Counted from the stretch's first letter, positions 1 through 6,950 are shown. The stretch: 7,934 nucleotides of DNA from Alphaproteobacteria bacterium (GCA_021732545.1 JAKFUW010000230.1:1-7934); one strand, 5' to 3'. The notes: generated by a model not told the origin, from the letters alone. Made by a program: numbers and translations.

Positions 1-114
1 GTCATCAGGCGATATCAATTCATGCAGGCGCGACATCACAACCCCCGAACGCACAAACTCTGGCTCATCGGAATCAAAACGATAGATGGTCACGGTCGGG
101 GTTGCTTTGGCCAT
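1..114 (-). CDS. 5' end of a divergent hypothetical protein (partial)
   Basis: Read on the - strand, an ATG at 114-112 opens a frame of 38 codons that stays open to the window edge, so only the N-terminus is present. The peptide begins MAKATPTVTIYRFDSDEPEF and continues with a hydrophilic stretch ending SRLHELISPDD. A purine-rich AGTAGGA lies just upstream of the ATG, with short spacing, as a plausible ribosome binding site. The residues show no signal peptide or membrane helix and I recognise no family. The gene is transcribed away from the paralogue array and may share the 115-295 intergenic region with it. It is too short to say whether it is functionally connected. The call rests on the open frame, the start and the ribosome binding site only. 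Confidence 0.6.
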   Translation of the reverse strand, partial: MAKATPTVTIYRFDSDEPEFVRSGVVMSRLHELISPDD

Positions 115-295
115 AAATCCTACTTTTTTATCCCATTTAGTTTATCATCTGCCTTAAATGATGGCGTGACAGTTGCATGATTGTTATGTGACGATTACGT
201 TAAGATTAGAGAAAAATCCGCCCAAAGATTAATCATATCTTCATATTTCTTTGCTCCAGCTTTGCTACGTTAGAAGGGCTGGAAAAGGGATAAAG
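115..295. promoter_or_regulatory. Divergent intergenic region, probable promoters for both flanking transcription units
   Basis: This 181-base AT-rich stretch is the only non-coding gap in the window and lies between two divergent genes, so it should hold the promoter of the seven-gene array and that of the leftward gene. For the - strand a modest candidate is CTGTCA (172-167), 17 bases, then GATGAT (149-144). For the + strand the best I can see is TTGCAT (173-178), 17 bases, then TACGTT (196-201), with TAAGAT (201-206) as an alternative -10. None is close to consensus. I see no convincing operator palindrome, riboswitch or terminator hairpin. The exact promoter positions are guesses. Confidence 0.4.
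283..290 (+). promoter_or_regulatory. Ribosome binding site of array gene 1
   Basis: AAAAGGGA sits 5 bases before the ATG at 296. It decides the start of gene 1. The same frame is open back to a TTG at 251, but the extra 15 residues have no counterpart in the paralogues and that TTG lacks a good upstream purine tract. Confidence 0.65.
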
Positions 296-1387
296 ATGGG
301 TAATAAGACGAGGCCATATTTTACTAAATATGAAGTATCAACACTGCTTGATCGCGCGCCGGAAGCGTTGACTCAACGCATTGCATGCGGAGAATTATCT
401 GAGAAGGATGCGATTAATAAAACCAGAGAATTTATTACGCTGCTCGAACACGGACGCAGTAAAGGTTCACCGGTGTGGGGCAAAATACAAAAACTGCTGA
501 TGCCACCGATAAGCTTTAACCCCAACGCGGTGGTTCAAGAGTGGCCAAAAAGTTCCAGTCTGGCTGGCAACTCGTTGATGGGCAAAATGCTTGACGCATC
601 ATGCCCTGAACATCTGATCACGATGATGTGCGAAGCAGGATTTGATTTTCGTCACTTCCCCGATGCTCCGTTCATTCTGTCAGCACTTAAGTACCAATCT
701 CTCAAAGCACTTGATGTGCTCGCACAATATGGAGCCAACCTGCATGTAGCCTGTCCCAAAAATGGAAATGGTTTTTATTATGTGATCAACAATAATCTCC
801 CCATCAAAGAGAAAACAGCGCAAATCGATTGGTTACTAGCGCATGACGTGGATGGATTCAATGCCATGCGAATAAATTTTTATGCGCCTGACCGAAAACA
901 AAGTGTATTCGAATATGCGATTCATAAAACATCTCGACATCACAATTTAATTGTTGGGATGCTGGCACGCGGCATGGGAAAAATAGATCACAGAGATGTC
1001 ACATCGGATAAAGGTATATGGTTTGCAGCATTAGATGGCCGATGGTTACAGTCAGCCAGAGACAATGGTACGGTGAAAAACTATTACAAAGAAAACTCTG
1101 CGCGATGCGATTCGTATCTTAATGCAGAAAAACCGATTGAGTCGATTACCTCACAAGAGATCACGCGGTTCTTTAGTATTAACCGTCTCGATGAATTGCA
1201 GCCGGCTTTGCAAACATTGGACGACGAAAAATTGCTGACTCTTTATGATGCTCAGCCCGCATCTGTGAAAGCAGAAATGACATATTGTCCGCGCCCCCTT
1301 TCTGCCCATATTGGGCGAACCATTCAAGGCCCGGCGCAAAACTGGGGAATTATACAACCTCTGAGCAGAACAAGAGAGGGCGGTTGA
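296..1387 (+). CDS. Array gene 1: class A paralogue with ankyrin-like core and C-terminal GPAQNWG signature
   Basis: The product is a 363-residue soluble protein of unknown function and the first member of the seven-gene array. The N-terminal module (about 15-75) includes 'RAPEALTQRI' and 'NKTREFITLL', which align ungapped with gene 6. The middle (about 105-200) has ankyrin-like helix pairs: 'MMCEAGFDFRHFP', then 'PFILSALKYQSLKALDVLAQ' followed by 'YGANLH', then 'IDWLLAHDVDG'. Each has a close counterpart in gene 6. The C-terminal module has 'SQEITRFFSINRLDEL' (286-301) and ends with GPAQNWG at 345-351 plus a short polar tail. No signal peptide or membrane segment is visible. ATG 296 is chosen for its AAAAGGGA site. 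The stop TGA (1385-1387) overlaps a TTG that could start gene 2. A canonical ankyrin protein is possible but the repeats are degenerate. That this is a real gene is secure; its role is unknown. Confidence 0.93.
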   Translation: MGNKTRPYFTKYEVSTLLDRAPEALTQRIACGELSEKDAINKTREFITLLEHGRSKGSPVWGKIQKLLMPPISFNPNAVVQEWPKSSSLAGNSLMGKMLDASCPEHLITMMCEAGFDFRHFPDAPFILSALKYQSLKALDVLAQYGANLHVACPKNGNGFYYVINNNLPIKEKTAQIDWLLAHDVDGFNAMRINFYAPDRKQSVFEYAIHKTSRHHNLIVGMLARGMGKIDHRDVTSDKGIWFAALDGRWLQSARDNGTVKNYYKENSARCDSYLNAEKPIESITSQEITRFFSINRLDELQPALQTLDDEKLLTLYDAQPASVKAEMTYCPRPLSAHIGRTIQGPAQNWGIIQPLSRTREGG

Positions 1388-1392
1388 TCATA

Positions 1393-2436
1393 ATGTCAAA
1401 GCGTAAGGATGAACTTCAAGAAAGCTATAAGATTGTTCTAAGCGACGCCATGCGCGAGCGGCTTGACAACTCGCAAAGCACTACCGGCACTCAGGCATTG
1501 GATAAAGAAAAAGTAGCGCGTTTCACTAAAGATTTTTTGATCGAGCTACTTACGCATTCACAGTTAAATCCTCTGCCAACATCAACAGAAGAAACAGTGA
1601 TTCGCCGTATCAAAGTTGGCAGTATCGATGCGGCAGCAAAAATTATTCATCTCAATGATAAGGACAGGGTATCCTCGCTATTGCACCACGCAATCAAAGC
1701 CAAATCGGCAAACATTATCTCTAATGAACTGTTTGACGAAGTCTTTGAACAATGCAAGGATCCTCAGGCCGCTGCTGTGGGAACCAAACACCCACTCATA
1801 GATGATATGAATGGTACCGCACTGATATGGGTGGCATTGAATGACGCTCTGTCGGGGCATGAACCTTATCCATTTTGGCAATTATTAAAAAACCCAATGA
1901 TTGGTGTGGAGCAGCTATGGAACAGAGACACGACGCATCAGCAAACGGTTCTAAATTACCTGTGCAATGATTTTGGGTTGAGGGGAAATAAGTATGATGG
2001 TTATATCAAGCAACTCATCGTGGAGCGCGATGCTGTTTTGGAGCCTCGGTTCAGTTGGGAACCCAAACAATATTCTCCCAGCATGGATATCGCCACCTTC
2101 CTGGAGCCCTATTATACCAAATGGAGAGGCGAGTGCGATGCGTTACTGGCATCAGGCGCGCACCCTCGCACCTTTAGTCAATCCGATGTCCGGCATTTCT
2201 TTTCTCTGAATCGAATCTCCGAACTCTTGCTCGGCGGCCATGACGCCAGTCTGCCTGAACTGGAAAAGACTTTAGATCATATCCGATCACAATTGCCTAC
2301 ATGGGCACGCGAACAAGTGGAAATCGATGCACGCGAGGCCACAGCGATATTGATGCGCGAGACGCCCGATGCCACCATCCACCCCGCGGCACACTGGGGA
2401 ACGCTCGCCACCAAAAAATCACAGGGGGCGATATGA
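1393..2436 (+). CDS. Array gene 2: class B paralogue with C-terminal AHWG signature
   Basis: The product is a 347-residue soluble protein of unknown function. The N-terminus carries the class B pattern 'VLSDAMRERL' (15-24), followed by a helix with 'VARFTKDFLIELL' (41-53), equivalent to the DNT helix of genes 3, 4 and 6. The middle is helical without clear repeats. The C-terminal module has 'SDVRHFFSLNRISELL' (264-279), 'LPTWAREQ' (301-308) and a diverged signature PAAHWG at 331-336, followed by an 11-residue tail. The start is uncertain. ATG 1393 lies 5 bases after the gene 1 stop, with GAGAGGG (1374-1380) 12 bases upstream. The in-frame TTG at 1384 is closer to that site and gives a TTGA overlap like the other junctions. 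The frame is open further upstream to 1285, but that part overlaps the conserved 3' end of gene 1 and is a shadow. The gene is coupled to gene 3 by ATGA. Confidence 0.92.
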   Translation: MSKRKDELQESYKIVLSDAMRERLDNSQSTTGTQALDKEKVARFTKDFLIELLTHSQLNPLPTSTEETVIRRIKVGSIDAAAKIIHLNDKDRVSSLLHHAIKAKSANIISNELFDEVFEQCKDPQAAAVGTKHPLIDDMNGTALIWVALNDALSGHEPYPFWQLLKNPMIGVEQLWNRDTTHQQTVLNYLCNDFGLRGNKYDGYIKQLIVERDAVLEPRFSWEPKQYSPSMDIATFLEPYYTKWRGECDALLASGAHPRTFSQSDVRHFFSLNRISELLLGGHDASLPELEKTLDHIRSQLPTWAREQVEIDAREATAILMRETPDATIHPAAHWGTLATKKSQGAI

Positions 2437-3479
2437 GTCGCAGGAGTGATCCTACAAAACCGATGCTACATTTTAGCGTTACCCTAAGCGATGCGTGCAA
2501 GCAGCGCGTGGGAGTCCGTCCCGAAAAGCTCAAAGAGATTCGCCATAATACGCAACGTCTGGTAAGCCATCTCAATTACGGCACTCCTTCTTTATCCGAT
2601 GGCAATAACATGGATACCCTCAACAGTTGGTTGAAAAAAGGTGAGTTGGATCTGGATGCCAAAGTAGCAATCTACGAGTCAAGCCTCGATATCATGATTC
2701 ATCCAGTAAGCTGGGAATTACCATTTATGTTTGCGATCATGATAGAGGAAGAATCCTATCTTAATGCCGAGATTATGACGCAGCTGCTCAATCATATGCC
2801 TGATATTCACCAAACCAAAAACCCTAATGATTCCAAACGAATTTCGCTTTATTGGAAAGTGGTGCGTAGCCCTTATTTAAGTTGTTTGTTTAATGTTGCG
2901 AAAGTGGATTTTGAAACAGCCGTTGATCCTGATTCTCCCTATCAATCGACATTCTTGAATCATGTACTCATTAGCGGCTACGAGTATCAGACTAATCTGG
3001 ATACTGCTTATTTTGCTAAATCAAATATGAAAACCATTGATCTTGCCAAAACATTACTCGATCGCGGCTGCGTGGTTCATCCGGAGAATATGTTTCTGCT
3101 TTCTAGTAAAGCGAAGCCCTATTTGAATCATTACGCGAATGCGTGGCTCGGAGAATGGCAGGATTTTTGTGAAGGGCGTCTATCGCCCGAATCACTCACA
3201 ACGTCTCATTTCAATCATTTCTTTAGCTTGGGAAAACTACCCGAGCTGTTGAGCAACGAATGCTGGCGCGGTAAGGAAACACTTGCTCTCGCCAAGTTTG
3301 AAAGCTTGCCCAAATGGGCTCAGCAAAGCTCAACTCAACCAGCGCCCGATGAGCAGACACCAAGCGTTGCGCGCGAGCTGGCGATGCTTGTGGGTCGAAT
3401 GACACCCACCAGTGCGTGCAACAGCGTAACACAATGGGGAAAAACACAGCGGCCTTCGCGCCCTGAGAAGATGGTTTGA
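2433..3479 (+). CDS. Array gene 3: class B paralogue, most diverged C-terminal signature (TQWG)
   Basis: The product is a 348-residue soluble protein of unknown function. The ATG overlaps the gene 2 stop as ATGA and is preceded by AGGGGG (2423-2428). The N-terminal module has 'VTLSDACKQRV' (16-26) and 'RHNTQRLVSHL' (37-47), then 'LKKGELDLDAKV' (67-78), which matches 'LRKGEVDLEARL' in gene 7 closely. The middle ends with 'AKTLLDRGCVVHPENM' (205-220), an ankyrin-like turn shared with genes 4 and 7. The C-terminal module has 'WLGEWQDFCEGRLSPESL' (238-255), nearly the same as in gene 7, and 'NHFFSLGKLPELL' (261-273). The signature is reduced to TQWG at 333-336, without the GPA. The region before it (about 301-330) is longer and rich in Pro, Thr and Ser. 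The gene is followed at once by gene 4. Confidence 0.92.
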   Translation: MSRRSDPTKPMLHFSVTLSDACKQRVGVRPEKLKEIRHNTQRLVSHLNYGTPSLSDGNNMDTLNSWLKKGELDLDAKVAIYESSLDIMIHPVSWELPFMFAIMIEEESYLNAEIMTQLLNHMPDIHQTKNPNDSKRISLYWKVVRSPYLSCLFNVAKVDFETAVDPDSPYQSTFLNHVLISGYEYQTNLDTAYFAKSNMKTIDLAKTLLDRGCVVHPENMFLLSSKAKPYLNHYANAWLGEWQDFCEGRLSPESLTTSHFNHFFSLGKLPELLSNECWRGKETLALAKFESLPKWAQQSSTQPAPDEQTPSVARELAMLVGRMTPTSACNSVTQWGKTQRPSRPEKMV

Positions 3480-3481
3480 GA

Positions 3482-4516
3482 ATGTCAAGCAAATACACTA
3501 AAGGCAAGAATACCATCGATGTTGATTTGAGTGGTATTGATATTGAGCTCAGTGCGAGTTCACTATCCGCCAATGTAAGTAAACAAGAGCGGCAAAAACT
3601 CATGCGGGATAACACACGCCATCTGGTTGGGTTACTCGTGCGCCATGATCATCTCTCTCCGGCACGGATGAGGGACTTGGCAGAGCTACTTTTGCAGCCC
3701 AATCTGATCGATTGGCAGGCAACTGTCACCTATCGAAAGGGAGAATTTAAGAAGTCTGCCACCAAGACAGATTCGCTTTTACATATTTTGCTAGGCCACA
3801 ACGCCTGTGGCGCTGGCGACGGAATTGGCGAAAAAATCCTGCGCCATATTCCCAATGTCAACCAACTAAGTGCGGACAACAAGCATCCCATTTGGGCCAT
3901 TCAGCATAACTCAAGCAATGGCCTGATGTGGTTAAGAACACTGGTGCAAGACCCGCGCGTGAATTTGGAAGCGGTCAGAAAACCAATCGAAGGTGAATAT
4001 CCGGATTTACTCTCAGAATTGTGTCAGGTGCACATTGCACGAAGCGCAGACCCCTTATGGCAAAAACAAAAAAAATCTACGTATTCGACTTGGGGGTATG
4101 TAGGCATCGCCCGAGATATTATGCAGATAATGATTGATCGTGACTGCGTGATAGACCCTGAGTTAATGCAATATACCACTTTAAAAGCGCATCTGAGCAA
4201 TACGTTTACAATATGGAACAGCGAGAGCGATGGCTTGATTCAGGACTCATCAACACCCATCCACCACATGACCTCGCCACAGATTCGCCATATTTATAGC
4301 CTTGGCAGATTGCCGGAGCTGATTGCTCATCGCCCTGATGCAACTTACGCGGACATGGCTCATTGCCTGCAGGTGATTCCTGATGTTTTTCATGATAAGA
4401 TCACTCAGCAATTTGCGCGTGAGGCAGCGGCGATGACTGCGAGAAGCATCATTCAATCACCGGCACAACATTGGGGCACGGCACTAGCACCCGAGAAAGA
4501 AGGGCGTAGCGCATGA
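3482..4516 (+). CDS. Array gene 4: class B paralogue with SPAQHWG signature
   Basis: The product is a 344-residue soluble protein of unknown function. The N-terminal module has 'IELSASSLSANV' (21-32) and 'MRDNTRHLVGLLVRHDHLSP' (41-60), then a Leu-rich stretch. The middle contains 'MIDRDCVIDPELM' (217-229), the counterpart of the 'LLDRGCVVHPENM' of gene 3. The C-terminal module has 'QIRHIYSLGRLPELI' (267-281) and ends with SPAQHWG at 326-332 followed by a charged 12-residue tail. ATG 3482 starts two bases after the gene 3 stop. An in-frame TTG at 3476 makes a TTGA overlap and is better spaced (5 bases) from GAGAAG (3465-3470), so the true start may be two codons earlier. The stop overlaps an ATG (4513) with a good ribosome binding site that opens the interrupted N-terminus of gene 5. 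Confidence 0.92.
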   Translation: MSSKYTKGKNTIDVDLSGIDIELSASSLSANVSKQERQKLMRDNTRHLVGLLVRHDHLSPARMRDLAELLLQPNLIDWQATVTYRKGEFKKSATKTDSLLHILLGHNACGAGDGIGEKILRHIPNVNQLSADNKHPIWAIQHNSSNGLMWLRTLVQDPRVNLEAVRKPIEGEYPDLLSELCQVHIARSADPLWQKQKKSTYSTWGYVGIARDIMQIMIDRDCVIDPELMQYTTLKAHLSNTFTIWNSESDGLIQDSSTPIHHMTSPQIRHIYSLGRLPELIAHRPDATYADMAHCLQVIPDVFHDKITQQFAREAAAMTARSIIQSPAQHWGTALAPEKEGRSA

Positions 4517-4605
4517 GCCATTTCATAGAAAAATACCCAGCCTTCAAAGAAGAGTGGCATGATCTATCAAGCCCGTTTTATCATGCGCCAGAAGGGCTGC
4601 TTTAA
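4513..4605 (+). pseudogene. Detached N-terminus of array gene 5, closed by an in-frame TAA
   Basis: The ATG at 4513 overlaps the gene 4 stop as ATGA and has AGAAGGG (4498-4504) 8 bases upstream, exactly the initiation setting of the other array genes. It reads 30 codons (MSHFIEKYPAFKEEW... ending HAPEGLL) to TAA at 4603-4605, and the same frame then continues as gene 5. The end of this peptide aligns without gaps with the paralogues: 'HAPEGLL-stop' against 'RAPEALTQ' in gene 1 and 'YAPKSLID' in gene 6, and the Gly that follows four codons after the stop is also in register. The stop replaces Gln27 (CAA) of gene 1 or Asp36 of gene 6. I read this as the original start of gene 5, cut off by a nonsense codon. 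A small coupled leader peptide that reinitiates gene 5, a readthrough site, or a sequencing error are alternatives. Confidence 0.65.
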
Positions 4606-4608
4606 TCG

Positions 4609-5757
4609 ATGGCGAATGGCATTATTGCCGCTGATGAGGTGCGGCGAGAAACACTATGTCATGTTCGTCTTTTTGAATCGCGCGATTCTTTTGATTATTT
4701 AGATGCGCATCACCTTTTTACAATGGTTCAGCCACACTTAAAAATTAACCCCAATGCCCGGATAAAGGCGAAATTTTTGTTGGATAAAACCAAAGACGTA
4801 CCGCTGGCCATTTGTATATTGCGGCAGGCTGCAAACCAATGGCATGGCATCAAAAATTTTGGCGCGTTATTTGAATATGTTCTTGCGTTAGATTCAGAAT
4901 TACCTGCCGCCATATCGGATGTTCCTAATATGATGGGGCTTGTCGTTGCTGAGGGCACACTGGCAATGATGCGCAGCCTGAAGAGCTGGGCAGATATACA
5001 TCACATCCCACTAAATGTCAGCCTTTCGCACCCGCCTCACCGCTACCAAAACAGCCTGTTTAATGCAGCGCGTACGAAGGATGTGGAATGCGCAGATAAA
5101 ATCCGTCAGCTTACCGAATGGGGTGTTGATCCTTATGTGAACATAGATAACAGATATGGTAAAGAAAGCCTGATACGCAAGCTGAGAGAAATTCGTAATT
5201 TTGATTCTGGCAGTGACGAAGGGGCAGCGGTGTGCGCATTACTATCGCTTGGAGCTGCCAAGCTACGCTACACAGGATGGGTGACGCACTCAAAGCATCC
5301 TCCCAAAAATGTAATCTTGGCAGATATTGCGAATAAGCAGGTTTGTAGCTTGCTGCCCCCGTCAGACTTTAAGCCATCCCCTGAAGGAAAAATAGTTTGG
5401 GAGAAATATGTCTATGACTATGCCGCTGAGATAGAAACCCGCCTGTGGCGACCCATCACCAACCTAGCCGAAGGCAAAAACGAGAGCACACCATTTGATA
5501 TGGATTCCCTCACCCGTCAGGATATGATTGAAATCTATAGCCTCAACCGCCTGCTACCATTCAACCAGATGCCAATCTGGGATGGGCATGAAGCAAAATT
5601 ACTAGAACTTTGTGAGAGCTTGCCGCCGCATATTCAGAAAGAAATGGCTCCGGCTCCACGCTATATAACCGCGCACATCGCCCGCACGCAAATCCAAGGC
5701 CCCGCTCAAAACTGGGGTGTGATAGCCGTGCCGACGACAGAGCGAGGCACACCATGA
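4609..5757 (+). CDS. Array gene 5: class A paralogue, N-terminally truncated by nonsense codon
   Basis: From ATG 4609 the frame encodes 382 residues, and most of the family architecture is present. The remains of the N-terminal module are 'GIIAADEVRRET' (4-15) and 'PHLKINPNARIK' (42-53), matching 'PPIKINP' of gene 6. The middle has ankyrin-like helices, for example 'SLFNAARTKDVECADKI' (149-165) and 'WGVDPYVNIDN' (171-181). The C-terminal module has 'DMIEIYSLNRLLPF' (305-318) and 'ESLPPHIQKEM' (336-346), with GPAQNWG at 364-370 and a VIAVPTTERGTP tail. The start is weak: GAAGGG (4591-4596) is 12 bases away and ATG 4609 lies within the homologous module rather than at its beginning. The natural start was probably 4513, separated by a TAA. 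Expression might occur by reinitiation after the 30-codon piece. The downstream frame is otherwise intact, so decay is recent or the truncated form is still made. It is coupled to gene 6 by ATGA. Confidence 0.85.
   Translation: MANGIIAADEVRRETLCHVRLFESRDSFDYLDAHHLFTMVQPHLKINPNARIKAKFLLDKTKDVPLAICILRQAANQWHGIKNFGALFEYVLALDSELPAAISDVPNMMGLVVAEGTLAMMRSLKSWADIHHIPLNVSLSHPPHRYQNSLFNAARTKDVECADKIRQLTEWGVDPYVNIDNRYGKESLIRKLREIRNFDSGSDEGAAVCALLSLGAAKLRYTGWVTHSKHPPKNVILADIANKQVCSLLPPSDFKPSPEGKIVWEKYVYDYAAEIETRLWRPITNLAEGKNESTPFDMDSLTRQDMIEIYSLNRLLPFNQMPIWDGHEAKLLELCESLPPHIQKEMAPAPRYITAHIARTQIQGPAQNWGVIAVPTTERGTP
5674..5747 (+). repeat. Direct repeat copy 1: conserved 3' end of gene 5
   Basis: This 74-base segment encodes HIARTQIQGPAQNWG and the following tail to TTERG. 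It aligns without gaps with 6858-6931 in gene 6. I count 64 of 74 identical positions by eye, and the first 23 are identical. Most differences in the first two thirds are third-position changes. It is coding sequence, not a mobile element. Confidence 0.75.
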
Positions 5758-6950
5758 GCTATGAGATTCACGTGAAGGCATCCGCCGCAAGCCAGTTTGA
5801 TTACCAGACCATAACGCTCCCTCGTGGACTCATGGGCTATGCCCCAAAATCTTTAATCGATCGCATTAAAAAAGGCGAGATTTCGGAGCAAGAAGTAAAA
5901 GACAACACCGAAAAACTAGTCACCATGATATTCAGCAAAAATACTATATCGCCTAAGCGAGGATTCACTCACAAAGAGTTAAAACTCTTGTCTGATCTGC
6001 TGCGTCCGCCAATCAAAATCAACCCCTGTGTTTATGCTGATAGCTGGCGAAGATCAAGTCTGGCAGGGCATACATTGCTAGGTGCTTTATTGTCCGAAGA
6101 AAACTTCCCACCCTGGATGATTAAAAAACTCATCGAGGGAGGAGTAGATTGTTCGAAATTTCCGAATGAACCGTTTATCCTTGCTGCAGCAAGGTTTCAA
6201 CCAGTGGAAGCGTTTGATCTGCTTAAAGAAGCAGGCGCAAATATCCAAATTAAAGATGAAGACCGTTATAATGCTATCTATCATCTATTCGATGACACCT
6301 TATGGAAAAGGAAAGAAAACTTCGAAAAGCTTGATTGGTTACTGGATCATGGCGTGGATGGCTATGGCGTCTGTGATAAAAATCTAACAGTCAACTATAG
6401 TGAACTTCTCTCTCCTTTTAAACACCATCACGAAAAGAAGTTTGGTCACCCCGCAGTAACCATTGGCATGCTGGAACGCGGAATGGGTCGCATAGAAAAA
6501 ATTCCTATGGACGCAATAGACGTTGCACGATTGAGCTTGAAGGGTGACGATGCCTTTAATGTTTATTATTTATATGGGGAAAGAAGTTTTGTTGTCGAAA
6601 ACCACCGCAAAGATGATTTACTCAAATATTGTGCCGAAGCAGAAACCATGGTGGATGCATTCGTTTCTGGCAGCCGCATGCCAGAAGAATTAACCGCCAA
6701 AGAGATGTTGATTGCCTATTCCACCTGCCAGCACGGCCTATTTAGCAAAGACTTCTGGCAAGGGCACGAGTCGCATTTAATGGAGCTCTATTCCCAACTG
6801 CCTAAACCTATCCAAGCAGAGTTTATCAAAGGTGGGGTTGGCGCGTTAATGACCACTCACATCGCCCGCACGCAAATCCACGGCCCCGCGCAAAGCTGGG
6901 GCGTGATCGCCGCAGCCACGACCGAGCGAGGAAAAGGAGGGACTTCGTGA
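5754..6950 (+). CDS. Array gene 6: class A paralogue with ankyrin-like core and GPAQSWG signature
   Basis: At 398 residues this is the longest intact member, a soluble protein of unknown function. The N-terminal module has 'YAPKSLIDRIKKGEISEQEV' (29-48), 'DNTEKLVTMIF' (50-60) and 'LLRPPIKINP' (82-91). The middle is collinear with gene 1: 'SSLAGHTLLGALL' (101-113), 'LIEGGVDCSKFP' (126-137), 'PFILAAARFQPVEAFDLLKE' (140-159), 'AGANIQIKDED' (160-170), 'LDWLLDHGVDGYG' (193-205) and 'IGMLERGMGRIEKI' (237-250). These look like degenerate ankyrin helix pairs. The C-terminal module is recognisable ('ELTAKEMLIAYS', 312-323), although the usual FFSLxxL segment is altered. GPAQSWG is at 377-383, followed by VIAAATTERGKGGTS. 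The ATG overlaps the gene 5 stop (ATGA), and the gene runs into gene 7 through GTGA. Genes 1 and 6 are the closest full-length pair in the middle, while genes 5 and 6 share a near-identical 3' end. Confidence 0.94.
   Translation: MSYEIHVKASAASQFDYQTITLPRGLMGYAPKSLIDRIKKGEISEQEVKDNTEKLVTMIFSKNTISPKRGFTHKELKLLSDLLRPPIKINPCVYADSWRRSSLAGHTLLGALLSEENFPPWMIKKLIEGGVDCSKFPNEPFILAAARFQPVEAFDLLKEAGANIQIKDEDRYNAIYHLFDDTLWKRKENFEKLDWLLDHGVDGYGVCDKNLTVNYSELLSPFKHHHEKKFGHPAVTIGMLERGMGRIEKIPMDAIDVARLSLKGDDAFNVYYLYGERSFVVENHRKDDLLKYCAEAETMVDAFVSGSRMPEELTAKEMLIAYSTCQHGLFSKDFWQGHESHLMELYSQLPKPIQAEFIKGGVGALMTTHIARTQIHGPAQSWGVIAAATTERGKGGTS
6858..6931 (+). repeat. Direct repeat copy 2: conserved 3' end of gene 6
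   Basis: This is the partner of 5674-5747, encoding HIARTQIHGPAQSWG to TTERG in gene 6. It is ungapped with 10 differences in 74 by eye. Similarity is much higher here than in the preceding parts of the same two genes. Confidence 0.75.
6934..6941 (+). promoter_or_regulatory. Strong ribosome binding site for the GTG start of gene 7
   Basis: AAGGAGGG lies 5 bases before GTG 6947, inside the last codons of gene 6. It is the best Shine-Dalgarno match in the window. With the GTGA overlap it fixes the non-ATG start of gene 7. Confidence 0.8.

Noticed and set aside
181..206. CRP/FNR-like operator around TGTGACGATTACGTTA
   Set aside because: Only one half-site (TGTGA) is good. The second half does not match, so it is no better than chance in an AT-rich spacer.
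251..295. Upstream TTG start for gene 1 at 251
   Set aside because: The 15 extra residues have no match in the paralogues, and AAAAGGGA is well placed for ATG 296.
1285..1392. Long N-terminal extension of gene 2 overlapping gene 1
   Set aside because: It lies out of frame across the conserved C-terminal signature of gene 1, has no similarity to other N-termini, and sits upstream of the junction pattern seen in the rest of the array.
3223..3615. 130-codon open frame on the - strand across the gene 3/4 junction
   Set aside because: It is antisense to two well-supported paralogues, and its translation shows no family features.
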